Origin: Plantimonas leprariae
GTDB lineage: Bacteria > Pseudomonadota > Alphaproteobacteria > Rhizobiales > Rhizobiaceae
DNA: 64,000 bases
NCBI RefSeq assembly: GCF_008802405.1
Contig: NZ_VZDO01000016.1
Span: 54,768-118,767 of the forward strand
Direction: 5' to 3'
The stretch's first letter is position 1. Every line of letters starts with the position of its first letter. Made by a program: the position numbers and the translations under genes. The notes beneath the pieces are model-generated. The model saw only the letters and a list, made by a program, of their open reading frames with translations, was not told the origin of the DNA and made no database searches. This document shows positions 53,005-62,170 of this stretch, piece after piece.

Positions 53005-56000
53005 ATGAACCGCACGATGGCACGCAGCACCGAAGCCAACGATATCTTCAACGAGACCTCCTTTCTCTACGGCGGCAACGCCGACTACATCGAGGACCTC
53101 TACGCGGCCTACGAGAAGGACGAGAGTTCGGTCGCGAGCGACTGGGCCGAATTCTTCCGGGGCCTAAAGGACGAGAAGGCGATCGTTCTGAAGAACGCCG
53201 AAGGCGCGTCGTGGGCGAAGGGCAACTGGCCGATCGCCGCCAACGGCGAGCTGGTTTCGGCGCTCGACGGCAACTGGGGCGCGGCGGAAGCCAAGATCGA
53301 GGCCAAGCTGAAGGCCAAGGCCGCCGAGGCGCCGAAGGCGAACGGCGCGGCCGCCCCGAGCGAAGCCGCCATCCTGCAGGCGACGCGCGATTCGGTGCGC
53401 GCCCTCATGCTGATCCGCGCCTACCGGGTGCGCGGCCATCTCCACGCCAAGCTCGACCCGCTCGGCATCGCGGCGCCCGCCGACGAGGACTACAACGAAT
53501 TGTCCCCGAAGAACTACGGTTTCGAGGACGGCGACCTCGACCGCAAGATCTTCATCGACAACGTGCTCGGGCTCGAATTCGCCACCGTGCGCGAGATGGT
53601 GGCGATCCTCGAGCGCACCTATTGCTCGACGCTCGGCTTCGAGTTCATGCACATCTCGAACCCGGTCGAGAAGCAGTGGATCCAGGAGCGGATCGAGGGC
53701 CACGGCAAGACGCCGGACTTCACGCCGGAAGGCAAGCGCGCGATCCTCAACAAGCTAATCGAGGCGGAAGGCTTCGAGAAATTCCTCGACGTCAAGTACA
53801 AGGGCACCAAGCGCTTCGGCCTCGACGGGGCCGAGGCGCTGATCCCGGCGCTGGAGCAGATCATCAAGCGCGGCGGCCAGCTCGGCCTGCAGGAGATCGT
53901 GCTCGGCATGGCGCATCGCGGCCGGCTGAACGTGCTCTCCCAGGTGATGAACAAGCCGCACCGCGCGATCTTCCACGAGTTCCAGGGCGGTTCCTACAAG
54001 CCGGAGGAGGTCGAGGGCTCGGGCGACGTCAAGTACCATCTCGGCGCCTCGTCGGACCGCGAGTTCGACGGCAACAAGGTGCACCTGTCGCTGACGGCGA
54101 ACCCCTCGCATCTCGAGATCGTCAACCCGGTGGTGATGGGCAAGGCGCGCGCCAAGCAGGACCTCATCGCCGGCCGCCAGCGCGTCGAGAACCCGGACCC
54201 CGAGGCGCGCTCCGTGGTGCTGCCGCTGCTGATCCACGGCGACGCGGCCTTCGCCGGCCAGGGCGTGGTGGCAGAGTGCTTCGGCCTGTCGGGCCTGAAG
54301 GGGCACCGCGTCGCCGGCACGCTGCATTTCATCATCAACAACCAGATCGGTTTCACGACCAACCCGCGCTTCTCGCGCTCCTCGCCCTATCCGTCGGACG
54401 TGGCGAAGATGGTCGAGGCGCCGATCATCCACGTCAACGGCGACGACCCGGAAGCGGTGACCTTCGCGGCGAAGATCGCGATCGAGTTCCGCATGCAGTT
54501 CCACAAGCCCGTGGTGGTGGACATGTTCTGCTACCGCCGCTTCGGCCACAACGAGGGCGACGAGCCGGGCTTCACGCAGCCCGCGATGTACAAGGTCATC
54601 CGCTCGCACCCGACGACGCTGGAGCTCTATTCGAAGCGCCTCGTCGAGGAGGGGGCCCTTTCGGCCGAGGACGTCGAGGCGCGGCGGGCCGAATGGCGGG
54701 CGCATCTGGAAAGCGAGCACGAGACCGGGCAGAACTACAACCCGAACAAGGCCGACTGGCTGGACGGCGCCTGGGCTGGGCTTCGCCGCGCGGCGGCCGA
54801 GGACGAGCCGCGCCGCGGCGCGACCGGCGTCGCCGTGAAGGGGTTGAAGGAGATCGGCGCCAGGCTCACCGCCGTGCCGGAAGGGTTCAACGTCCACCGC
54901 ACGATCCAACGCTTCCTCGAGAACCGCGCCAAGGCGATCGAGAGCGGCGAGGGGATCGACTGGGCGACGGCGGAAGCGCTCGCCTTCGGCACGCTGGAGA
55001 CGGAAGGTCATCCCGTCCGCCTCAGCGGCCAGGACTCCGAGCGCGGCACCTTCTCGCAACGCCATTCCGTGCTCTACGACCAGGAAACCGAGGCGCGCTA
55101 CGTGCCGCTCAGCAATCTCGGCCGGGGCCAGGCGAGCTACGAGGTGATCAACTCGATGCTCTCCGAGGAGGCGGTGCTCGGCTTCGAGTACGGCTATTCG
55201 CTCGCCGAGCCGAACGCCTTGACGCTGTGGGAGGCGCAGTTCGGCGACTTCGTCAACGGCGCGCAGGTGGTGATCGACCAGTTCATTTCGTCCGGCGAGG
55301 CGAAGTGGCTGCGGATGTCCGGCCTCGTGATGCTGCTGCCGCACGGCTACGAGGGGCAGGGGCCGGAGCACTCCTCCGCGCGGCTGGAGCGCTTTCTGCA
55401 GATGTGCGCGCAGGACAACATGCAGGTCGCCAACATCACGACGCCGGCGAACTACTTCCACGCCCTGCGGCGGCAGTTGAAGCGCGACTTCCGCAAGCCG
55501 CTGGTGATCATGACGCCGAAGTCGCTGCTCCGCCACAAGCGGGCGGTCTCCGACCTCTCGGAAATGGCGGGAGAGACGAGCTTCCACCGCCTGCTCTGGG
55601 ACGATGCGGAGATGCGGAAAGACTCCGCCGTCAAGCTCGTCAAGGACGGCAAGATGCGCCGCGTCGTGATGTGCTCGGGCAAGGTCTACTACGACCTCTA
55701 CGAGGAGCGCGAGAAGCGCGGCATCGACGATGTCTACCTGCTCCGGCTCGAACAGCTCTACCCGTTCCCGGCGAAAGCGCTGATCGGCGAACTCTCGCGC
55801 TTCAAGGGCGCGGAGATGGTGTGGTGCCAGGAGGAGCCGAAGAACATGGGCGCCTGGAGCTTCATCGATCCCTATCTCGAATGGGTGCTCGACCATATCG
55901 GCGCCGACAAGCGCCGCGTGCGCTATGCCGGCCGCGCCGCTGCCGCCTCGCCGGCCGCCGGCACGATGTCGAAGCATCAGGCCCAGCTCGCCGCCTTCCT

Positions 56001-56022
56001 GGAGGAGGCGCTCGGCGGCTAG
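53005..56022 (+). CDS. sucA: 2-oxoglutarate dehydrogenase E1 component
   Basis: This 1,005-residue ThDP-dependent decarboxylase is the first enzyme of the 2-oxoglutarate dehydrogenase complex. The N-terminal E2-binding segment (TSFLYGGNADYIEDLYAAYE) is present, as are LGMAHRGRLNVLSQVMNKPH, HLSLTANPSHLEIVNPVVMG, the ThDP motif IHGDAAFAGQGVVAECFGLS and INNQIGFTTNPRFSRSS. The C-terminal transketolase-like part has LPHGYEGQGPEHSSARLERF and MTPKSLLRHKRA. ATG 53005 is used; ATG 53017 (MARSTEAND) aligns better with the usual family start and is a real alternative. AAGGAGA at 52981 serves as ribosome site. Confidence 0.96.
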   Translation: MNRTMARSTEANDIFNETSFLYGGNADYIEDLYAAYEKDESSVASDWAEFFRGLKDEKAIVLKNAEGASWAKGNWPIAANGELVSALDGNWGAAEAKIEAKLKAKAAEAPKANGAAAPSEAAILQATRDSVRALMLIRAYRVRGHLHAKLDPLGIAAPADEDYNELSPKNYGFEDGDLDRKIFIDNVLGLEFATVREMVAILERTYCSTLGFEFMHISNPVEKQWIQERIEGHGKTPDFTPEGKRAILNKLIEAEGFEKFLDVKYKGTKRFGLDGAEALIPALEQIIKRGGQLGLQEIVLGMAHRGRLNVLSQVMNKPHRAIFHEFQGGSYKPEEVEGSGDVKYHLGASSDREFDGNKVHLSLTANPSHLEIVNPVVMGKARAKQDLIAGRQRVENPDPEARSVVLPLLIHGDAAFAGQGVVAECFGLSGLKGHRVAGTLHFIINNQIGFTTNPRFSRSSPYPSDVAKMVEAPIIHVNGDDPEAVTFAAKIAIEFRMQFHKPVVVDMFCYRRFGHNEGDEPGFTQPAMYKVIRSHPTTLELYSKRLVEEGALSAEDVEARRAEWRAHLESEHETGQNYNPNKADWLDGAWAGLRRAAAEDEPRRGATGVAVKGLKEIGARLTAVPEGFNVHRTIQRFLENRAKAIESGEGIDWATAEALAFGTLETEGHPVRLSGQDSERGTFSQRHSVLYDQETEARYVPLSNLGRGQASYEVINSMLSEEAVLGFEYGYSLAEPNALTLWEAQFGDFVNGAQVVIDQFISSGEAKWLRMSGLVMLLPHGYEGQGPEHSSARLERFLQMCAQDNMQVANITTPANYFHALRRQLKRDFRKPLVIMTPKSLLRHKRAVSDLSEMAGETSFHRLLWDDAEMRKDSAVKLVKDGKMRRVVMCSGKVYYDLYEEREKRGIDDVYLLRLEQLYPFPAKALIGELSRFKGAEMVWCQEEPKNMGAWSFIDPYLEWVLDHIGADKRRVRYAGRAAAASPAAGTMSKHQAQLAAFLEEALGG

Positions 56023-56088
56023 CCGGGCGTCGCCTCGACCTTTTCCCGCCGCCCCCTTTCCCGATCTTCCGAGAGCTTGAACCCTCCG

Positions 56089-57411
56089 ATGAGCACCGAA
56101 ATCAAAGTCCCGACGCTCGGCGAATCCGTGACGGAGGCGACCGTCGGCCAGTGGTTCAAGAAGCCGGGCGACCGGGTGGAACAGGACGAGACGATCGCCG
56201 AACTCGAAACCGACAAGGTGACGGTGGAGGTGCCCGCTCCGGCGGCGGGCGTGCTGGAAGACATCTCGGTGAAGGAAGGCGAGACGGTGGCGGTCGGCGG
56301 TGTGCTCGGCTCGATCGGTGCGGGCGGGGACAAGGCGGCCGGCGGCGACACGGCGGCGAGGAAGCCGACGGAAGCCGCCAAGCCGGCGGAAGCCAAGGCC
56401 TCGGCTGCGGCGTCCGCCGCGAGCGCGGGCAAGACGGCGGACTACGGCTCCAGCGAACAGGGCGCCGCCGAGCAGACCCCGGAGCCCGCCAAGGCGGATG
56501 GCGCGAAGGCGAACGGTTCGGGCATGCCGGCCGCGCCTTCCGCGCAGAAGCTGATGAGCGAGAAGGGGCTCGGCGAAGGCGAAGTCGAGGGTTCGGGCAA
56601 GCGGGGCCAGGTGCTGAAGGGCGACGTGCTGGCGGCGCTGTCGAAGGGCGCGCCGTCCTCGGTGCAGGAAGCGCCGCGCGCCGCGCGTGCGCCATCCGCG
56701 CCGGACGACGCGTCGCGCGAGGAACGCGTGAAGATGACGCGCCTGCGCCAGACCATCGCCAAGCGGCTGAAGGACGCGCAGGCGCAGGCGGCGATGCTGA
56801 CCACCTTCAACGAGGTGGACATGACCGCGGTCATGCAGCTTCGTGCCAAGTACAAGGACCTCTTCGAGAAGAAGCACAAGGTGAAGCTCGGCTTCATGGG
56901 CTTCTTCACGAAGGCGGTGTGCCATGCCCTAAAGGAAATCCCGGCGGTGAACGCCGAGATCGATGGGACGGACATCGTCTACAAGAACTTCGCCCATATC
57001 GGCGTCGCGGTCGGCACCGACAAGGGCCTCGTCGTGCCGGTGGTGCGCGATGCCGATCAGATGGGCATCGCCGAGATCGAGAAGGAGATCGGGCGCCTCG
57101 GCCTCGCCGCGCGCGACGGCAAGCTCGGCATGGCCGACATGCAGGGCGGCACCTTCACGATCTCGAACGGCGGCGTCTACGGCTCCTTGATGTCGACGCC
57201 GATCCTCAACGCGCCGCAGTCCGGCATTCTCGGCATGCACAAGATCCAGGAGCGCCCGGTCGCGATCGGCGGCAAGGTCGAGATCCGGCCGATGATGTAT
57301 CTGGCGCTCAGCTACGACCACCGGATCGTCGACGGCAAGGAGGCCGTGACCTTCCTCGTGCGGGTGAAGGACTCGCTGGAGGACCCGGAGCGGCTGGTGC
57401 TCGATCTCTGA
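56089..57411 (+). CDS. sucB: Dihydrolipoyl succinyltransferase, E2 of 2-oxoglutarate dehydrogenase
   Basis: This 440-residue E2 has the lipoyl domain with Lys43 ([18 protein letters not shown]), an Ala/Lys/Glu-rich linker (about 85 to 150), the peripheral-subunit-binding domain ([34 protein letters not shown]) and the catalytic domain from about 205. The latter carries [20 protein letters not shown] and the active-site [13 protein letters not shown] with His and Asp. ATG 56089 ([13 protein letters not shown]) is the proper start; a TTG at 56077 would add four residues. It follows sucA by 66 bases. Confidence 0.96.
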   Translation: MSTEIKVPTLGESVTEATVGQWFKKPGDRVEQDETIAELETDKVTVEVPAPAAGVLEDISVKEGETVAVGGVLGSIGAGGDKAAGGDTAARKPTEAAKPAEAKASAAASAASAGKTADYGSSEQGAAEQTPEPAKADGAKANGSGMPAAPSAQKLMSEKGLGEGEVEGSGKRGQVLKGDVLAALSKGAPSSVQEAPRAARAPSAPDDASREERVKMTRLRQTIAKRLKDAQAQAAMLTTFNEVDMTAVMQLRAKYKDLFEKKHKVKLGFMGFFTKAVCHALKEIPAVNAEIDGTDIVYKNFAHIGVAVGTDKGLVVPVVRDADQMGIAEIEKEIGRLGLAARDGKLGMADMQGGTFTISNGGVYGSLMSTPILNAPQSGILGMHKIQERPVAIGGKVEIRPMMYLALSYDHRIVDGKEAVTFLVRVKDSLEDPERLVLDL

Positions 57412-57433
57412 GCCCGCGCACGAGGACGGCGGC

Positions 57434-58192
57434 ATGAGCGGGCCGTTGATGCTGGTGACCGGCGGCTCCCGCGGAATCGGAGCCGCGGTCGCGCGCCTCG
57501 CCGCCGCGGAGGGCTGGACGGTCGCCGTGAACTACGTCCGCGACGAGACGGCCGCGAACGGGTTGGTCGCCGCGATCGAGTCGGACGGCGGCAGCGCTTT
57601 CGCGGTGAAAGGCGATGTCGGTTCGGAAGCGGACGTGCTCGCGGTCTTTCGGGCGGTGGATCGCGCCGGGCCGCTGAAGGCCCTCGTCAACAATGCGGGA
57701 ATCGTCGACCGGGTGGGCCGGCTCGACACGTTCTCCGCCGCGCGGATCGAGCGGATGTTCCGCATCAACGTCCTCGGCTCGTTCCTTTGCGCCCGGGAGG
57801 CGGTGAAGCGCATGTCCACCGCGCATGGCGGGTCGGGCGGCACGATCGTCAACGTCTCGTCGGCCGCCGCGAAGTTCGGCGGGCCGGATCAGTACATCGA
57901 CTATGCCAGCGCCAAGGGCGCGATCGACACGATGACCGTCGGTCTCGCCAAGGAAGTGATCCGCGAGGGCGTGCGCGTCTGCGCGGTGCGGCCGGGCATC
58001 ATCGAGACCGAGATCCACGCTTCCGGCGGCCAGCCGGACCGGGTGGCGGAGATGGGACCCGGCCTGCCGATGGGACGGGCCGGAACGGCCGAAGAAGTGG
58101 CGCGGGCGATCCTCTGGCTGGCTTCCGACGCCGCCAGCTATTCGAGCGGCGCGATCCTCGACGTCTCCGGCGGTCGGTCCATCTGGCCGTGA
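57434..58192 (+). CDS. Short-chain dehydrogenase/reductase
   Basis: This 252-residue SDR has the cofactor motif TGGSRGIGAAVARL (Gly-rich TGxxxGIG), the NNAGI structural motif, and the catalytic Ser in NVSSAAAKFGGPDQYIDYAS followed by Tyr-x3-Lys as YASAK. The region after the cofactor motif (VAVNYVRDE) suggests NADP(H) preference. GxxG...PGIIETEIHASGG is the usual substrate loop region. Substrate unknown. It starts 22 bases after sucB inside the TCA operon, a common position for such genes in Rhizobiales, and belongs to a three-gene block placed before lpd. Confidence 0.92.
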   Translation: MSGPLMLVTGGSRGIGAAVARLAAAEGWTVAVNYVRDETAANGLVAAIESDGGSAFAVKGDVGSEADVLAVFRAVDRAGPLKALVNNAGIVDRVGRLDTFSAARIERMFRINVLGSFLCAREAVKRMSTAHGGSGGTIVNVSSAAAKFGGPDQYIDYASAKGAIDTMTVGLAKEVIREGVRVCAVRPGIIETEIHASGGQPDRVAEMGPGLPMGRAGTAEEVARAILWLASDAASYSSGAILDVSGGRSIWP

Positions 58193-58203
58193 GGAGAGCG
58201 CCG

Positions 58204-58734
58204 ATGCCGAACGCCTTCGCCCGGATCATGTTGCTGGCCGCGCTCGCCGCGCCGCTGCCCGCACTCGCGCAGGAGACGCCGGCGCCGAAGCCGGACCGCT
58301 CCACCGCCGCCGAGCCGGACTATCTCGACGACCGCTCGGACGCGAAAGCCCTCATCCGCTCGCTCTACAACGCCGTGAACCGCAAGGAATACGTGCGGGC
58401 CTACGGCTATTTCCGCGACGAGCCGGACCGCCCGAGCTTCGAAAGCTTCGCCAAGGGCTATGCCGACACCGCGAAGGTGGAATTGAAGCTCGGGACGGAG
58501 ACCAGCGAGGGCGCGGCGGGCTCGCTCTACTATTCGGTGCCGGTCGCGATCCGCTCGGTCGACACCGGCGGCAAGGCGGCCGTCTTCAGCGGCTGCTACG
58601 AACTGCGCCTCGTCCAGCCCGGCGTTCAGGCCGAGCCGCCCTTCCGGCCGCTCGGCATCGTCAAGGGCCGGCTGGAGCCTTCCGCGAAGAGCTTCGACGA
58701 TACGGCGGGGCGCTGTCCGCCGGACGGCCTGTGA
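58204..58734 (+). CDS. Exported protein of unknown function
   Basis: This 176-residue precursor has a signal peptide (MPNAFARIMLLAALAAPLPA, cleavage after LAQ near residue 23) and an Ala/Pro-rich linker. A small domain follows that resembles the NTF2/DUF-type peripheral folds (DAKALIRSLYNAVNRKEYVR, AYGYFRDEPDRPSFESFAKG, YADTAKVELKLGTETSEGAA, SLYYSVPVAIRSVD). The single-cysteine pairs GCYEL and GRCPP might form a disulfide in the periplasm. Family and role are unknown. It starts 12 bases after the SDR gene and is co-transcribed within the operon. Confidence 0.75.
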   Translation: MPNAFARIMLLAALAAPLPALAQETPAPKPDRSTAAEPDYLDDRSDAKALIRSLYNAVNRKEYVRAYGYFRDEPDRPSFESFAKGYADTAKVELKLGTETSEGAAGSLYYSVPVAIRSVDTGGKAAVFSGCYELRLVQPGVQAEPPFRPLGIVKGRLEPSAKSFDDTAGRCPPDGL

Positions 58735-58762
58735 CCGACCGTCCACGAACCGGAGGGCCGTC

Positions 58763-59176
58763 GTGCCGCCATCGCCGCTGACCAGCCTGCCGATCGAACT
58801 GGCGCTGCTCGCCTGGTCGGTGCCGCTGCTGTTCCTGCACATCGCCCTGCAGGGCGTCAGCGTCACCCGGGAGCGCGGGAGAGCCTGGAACGCCGGTCCC
58901 CGCGACGGGGAGGCGAAACCGCTAGGGCGTTTCGCCGGCCGGGCCGACCGGGCGCTCGCGAACTTCAAGGAAACCTGGCCGGCCTTCATCGTCGCCGTGC
59001 TCGCGGTCGTGGTCGCGGGACGCGCCGGCACATGGTCGGCGGCGGGGGCCTGGGTCTGGTTTCTCGCGCGGATCGTCTACCTGCCGCTCTACCTTTTCGG
59101 CGTTCCCTATATCCGCTCGCTCGCCTACGTCGTGTCGGTGCTCGGCATCTTCGCCGTCCTGTTCCAACTCGCCTGA
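58763..59176 (+). CDS. MAPEG-family membrane protein
   Basis: This 137-residue protein has four hydrophobic segments (LPIELALLAWSVPLLFLHIA; AFIVAVLAVVVAGRA; GAWVWFLARIVYLPLYLFGV; YVVSVLGIFAVLFQLA). It also has the MAPEG hallmarks GRADRALANFKETWPAF in the second half of the first loop and ARIVYLPLYLFGVPYIRSL. MAPEG proteins are membrane-bound glutathione transferase or peroxidase relatives; many bacterial members have unknown substrates. The start is GTG 58763 behind GGAGGG. It is the last of three passenger genes between sucB and lpd. Confidence 0.9.
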   Translation: MPPSPLTSLPIELALLAWSVPLLFLHIALQGVSVTRERGRAWNAGPRDGEAKPLGRFAGRADRALANFKETWPAFIVAVLAVVVAGRAGTWSAAGAWVWFLARIVYLPLYLFGVPYIRSLAYVVSVLGIFAVLFQLA

Positions 59177-59199
59177 ATTCTTCGGAGACCCGTTTTCCC

Positions 59200-60621
59200 A
59201 TGTCCGATTCGTCTGCCGCCTTCGATCTCGTCGTGATCGGCTCCGGCCCCGGCGGCTATGTCTGCGCCATCAAGGCGGCGCAGCTCGGCTTGAAGGTCGC
59301 CGTGGTCGAGAAGCGCGAAACCTACGGCGGCACCTGCCTCAACGTCGGCTGCATCCCGTCGAAGGCGCTCCTGCACGCCTCCGAGATGTATGCGGAGGCG
59401 CGGCACTCCTTCGCGACGCTCGGCATCAAGGTTTCGCCGGAGCTCGACCTGCCGACGATGCTCGTCCACAAGGACAGGACGGTGAAGCAGAACGTCGACG
59501 GCATCGCCTTCCTGTTCAAGAAGAACCGGATCGAGGGCGTGCGCGGCACCGGGCGCATCCGTGCCGCCGGCGAGGTCGAGGTGACGGCCGATGGCGGGGC
59601 CAAGCCGCGCGTCCTGAAGACCAAGGCGATCTGCATCGCGACGGGCTCGGCGGTGGCCGGCATCCCGAGCGTCGAGGTCGCGTTCGACGGTAAGACGGTG
59701 GTTTCCTCGGACGACGCGATCGCGCTGGAAAAGGTGCCGGAGACGATGATCGTCGTCGGCGGCGGCGTGATCGGCGTCGAGCTCGGCTCTGTCTGGTCGC
59801 GGCTCGGCGCGAAGGTGACGGTGGTCGAATATCTCGACAAGGTGCTGGGGCCGATGGACGGCGACGTGTCCTCCGCCTTCCAGAAGCTCCTCGTCAAGCA
59901 GGGCGTCGACTTCCGGCTGGGTGCGAAGGTCACCGGCGTCGCGAAGACCGACAAGGGCGCGAGCGTCACCTTCGAGCCGGTGGCGGGCGGCGCGGCCGAG
60001 ACGATCGAAGCCGACGTCGTGCTGGTCGCGACGGGGCGGCGCGCCTTCACCGACGGGCTCGGGCTCGACGAGGTCGGCGTGCCGCGCGACAAGGCCGGCC
60101 GGGTGGAGATCGACGCGCACTACAAGACCGTGGTCGACGGCATCTACGCCATCGGCGACGTGGTGAAAGGACCGATGCTCGCCCACAAGGCCGAGGACGA
60201 GGGCATCGCGCTCGCCGAGATCCTCGCCGGCCAAGCTGGCCACGTGAACTACGGCGTGATCCCGTCCGTGGTCTACACTTCGCCGGAAGTCGCCTCGGTC
60301 GGCGCGACGGAGGAGGAGCTGAAGCAGGCGGGCGTCGCCTACAAGGCCGGCAAGTTCGCCTTCACCGCCAACGGCCGGGCGCGCGCCATGCTGCACACCG
60401 ACGGCTTCGTGAAGTTTCTTGCCGATGCCGAGACCGACCGGGTGCTCGGCGTGCACATCCTCGGTTTCGGCGCGGGCGACATGATCGCCGAATGCGCCGT
60501 GCTGATGGAGTTCGGCGGCTCGTCGGAAGACCTCGCCCGCACCTGCCACGCCCATCCGACCCTGTCGGAAGCGGTGCGCGAGGCGGCGATGGCCACCTTC
60601 GCCAAGCCGATCCACTCGTAG
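59200..60621 (+). CDS. lpdA: Dihydrolipoyl dehydrogenase, E3
   Basis: This 473-residue flavoprotein reoxidises dihydrolipoyl groups of E2 with NAD. It has the FAD motif LVVIGSGPGGYVCAIKAAQL, the redox disulfide Cys46/Cys51 (GGTCLNVGCIPSKALL), the NAD-binding MIVVGGGVIGVELGSVW and the second FAD motif YAIGDVVKGPMLAHKAEDEG. The active-site His in HAHPTLSEAVREAAM is also present. ATG 59200 is the family start; the open frame back to 59032 overlaps the MAPEG gene and has no similarity. It is the last gene of the TCA operon, likely serving 2-oxoglutarate dehydrogenase. Confidence 0.97.
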   Translation: MSDSSAAFDLVVIGSGPGGYVCAIKAAQLGLKVAVVEKRETYGGTCLNVGCIPSKALLHASEMYAEARHSFATLGIKVSPELDLPTMLVHKDRTVKQNVDGIAFLFKKNRIEGVRGTGRIRAAGEVEVTADGGAKPRVLKTKAICIATGSAVAGIPSVEVAFDGKTVVSSDDAIALEKVPETMIVVGGGVIGVELGSVWSRLGAKVTVVEYLDKVLGPMDGDVSSAFQKLLVKQGVDFRLGAKVTGVAKTDKGASVTFEPVAGGAAETIEADVVLVATGRRAFTDGLGLDEVGVPRDKAGRVEIDAHYKTVVDGIYAIGDVVKGPMLAHKAEDEGIALAEILAGQAGHVNYGVIPSVVYTSPEVASVGATEEELKQAGVAYKAGKFAFTANGRARAMLHTDGFVKFLADAETDRVLGVHILGFGAGDMIAECAVLMEFGGSSEDLARTCHAHPTLSEAVREAAMATFAKPIHS

Positions 60622-60756
60622 AAGAATCGGCGTGGCGTCGGACGGCGAGCGCCCTTCTTCTCCCCTGCCGGCGGAAGCAGCAGCTTGTCGAACGGCTTCG
60701 CGTACGGAAGGGCCCGGCGACCGACAGGCCGCCGAGCCTTCGCGTCGTGGTGTCCG

Positions 60757-60924
60757 TCAGCCCTGCCGGTCGGTCGGGGGCGGCGGGTTGCCGTTGCCCG
60801 TGTCCGCCGTGGTCACCGGCTTGTCCTGCTTGTCCGCCATGTGGCCGGCGCAGTTCGCGAAGGACGGAAGCGTGGCCGCCGCGACGAGGCCGAGGCCCAG
60901 CGTGGCGGCGAGAAGCGTCTTCAT
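60757..60924 (-). CDS. Small exported protein (55 residues)
   Basis: From ATG 60924 a 55-codon frame encodes a clear signal peptide (MKTLLAATLGLGLVAAATLP, cleavage after SFA near residue 23). A short mature peptide with one cysteine (NCAGHMADKQDKPVTTADTG) and a proline-rich end NPPPPTDRQG follows. A GGGAGAGC site precedes it. Short exported proteins of this layout (K..VTTADTG, then proline tail) recur in Rhizobiales; their role is unknown. Convergent with lpdA and 90 bases upstream of the end of the TraB gene region. Confidence 0.7.
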   Translation of the reverse strand: MKTLLAATLGLGLVAAATLPSFANCAGHMADKQDKPVTTADTGNGNPPPPTDRQG

Positions 60925-61015
60925 GGCTGCTCTCCCTTGCGGTTGACCGGCGGAGACTGAGCGTCCGCGGCCGATCCGGCAACCACGGCGCCGTTCACGA
61001 TGCGGTGCGCGCCGC

Positions 61016-62074
61016 TCAGTCGGCCCGTGTCAGGCGGTAGCCCTGCGTCCGCAGGAGTTCCACCAAGCCGTCCGTATCGGGCAGGTGCAGCGCGCCGACG
61101 GCGACGAAGACGCCGCCCCTCGCCAGATGCGGCGCGAGGCCGGCCGCCATGCCGCGGTTGCGGTCCGCCACGATGCGCTTCTCGAAGTCGAGATAGTCGG
61201 ACTGCACCTCGGCCGGCATGCCGTCCATCGGCAGGAACCGGTCGGACAGCGGCGCGATCGCGGCGACCCGGCCATCGAGGTAGAACTCCGTCATCGTCTC
61301 GAAGAGATCGGGAATCCGGTCGCGGATGCGCAGGGTGGCGATCAGGCTCGCCGTCTGCAGGCGCATCGGCATGGACGCGAGGACGCGAAGCTGGCTTTCG
61401 GCGGTTTCCAAGCCGACGAGCGCCTTGCCGGCCCCTTGCGCATCGAGCGCGATCTTCACGTCGAGCGGTCGCGCGCCGGCCGCGGCGCGCGCCGCCTCGC
61501 AGGCCGGCAGCATCAGGCCCACCGAATAGAACCAGGGCTGGAGCGTCCGGATCGCCGCGTAGGGCGTGCCCGACGCCGCCATCAGATCGGTCAACTCCCG
61601 CTTCTCGGCCGGCGACAGGTAGTCGTCCAGCGTCCGGCCCGGCTCGATGTTCATGAGTTCGGGATGGGCGAGCACCAGGAAGCTCGACTTGGTGGCGTCG
61701 AGGACGTCGAGGGTCTCGATCGCGACGGTTTTCGCCTGTTCCAGCGCCGCGGTGACCGGTGCAGGCAGCGCCAGAACGCGCGGATCGCTGAGATGCATCG
61801 TGCCGAAGAGGTAGGACGGGGCGATGCCGTCCCGCTCGATCCGCCAGAAGCGCCCGGTGCCGTTCGGGATGCGGGCGGCCTCGGCGTCGATCGCCGCCAT
61901 CCGTCCGTCGGCCTTGAGCGCCAGCGCGAGGCTGGTGCCGCCCTTGCAGGCGGTCTCGGTCGTGCCGGAGGCCGGCGTCACGGCATGGGCCGGTCCGGAG
62001 AGGCCGAACAGCAGCAGCGCCAGGGCAGCACGGCGCAGCCTGCGGACCGTCCGAAACCTGCCGATCGCCGCCAT
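61016..62074 (-). CDS. TraB/GumN family protein
   Basis: This 352-residue protein has an N-terminal signal or anchor (RAALALLLFGLSGPAHA, residues about 15 to 31). The TraB/GumN core carries two conserved motif strands, YLFGTMHLSDPRVLALP near residue 90 and VFVAVGALHLPDTDGLVELL near the C-terminus, with the GTMHL and GALHL His residues in place. The family is related to metalloproteases (TIKI/erythromycin-esterase superfamily) and its bacterial function is unclear. Probable periplasmic location. ATG 62074 gives MAAIGRFRTVRRLRR, a basic n-region fitting Sec export. Confidence 0.88.
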   Translation of the reverse strand: MAAIGRFRTVRRLRRAALALLLFGLSGPAHAVTPASGTTETACKGGTSLALALKADGRMAAIDAEAARIPNGTGRFWRIERDGIAPSYLFGTMHLSDPRVLALPAPVTAALEQAKTVAIETLDVLDATKSSFLVLAHPELMNIEPGRTLDDYLSPAEKRELTDLMAASGTPYAAIRTLQPWFYSVGLMLPACEAARAAAGARPLDVKIALDAQGAGKALVGLETAESQLRVLASMPMRLQTASLIATLRIRDRIPDLFETMTEFYLDGRVAAIAPLSDRFLPMDGMPAEVQSDYLDFEKRIVADRNRGMAAGLAPHLARGGVFVAVGALHLPDTDGLVELLRTQGYRLTRAD

Positions 62075-62170
62075 CTCGTCATCCCGTCCGATTGCCCGGC
62101 AACTGCCGGTCGCGGAGGAGCTTAGGCGAGGATTGCGACCAAAGGCTGAAGGACGCGGCCGGGTGCCGGG

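Noticed and set aside
53755..56925. A minus-strand open frame of 1,056 codons opposite sucA
   Set aside because: Antisense shadow, rich in Leu, Arg and His with no fold signature.
53211..57437. A plus-strand open frame of 1,408 codons across sucA and sucB
   Set aside because: Shadow frame shifted by one base relative to the obvious sucA/sucB products; composition is arginine/glycine-rich.
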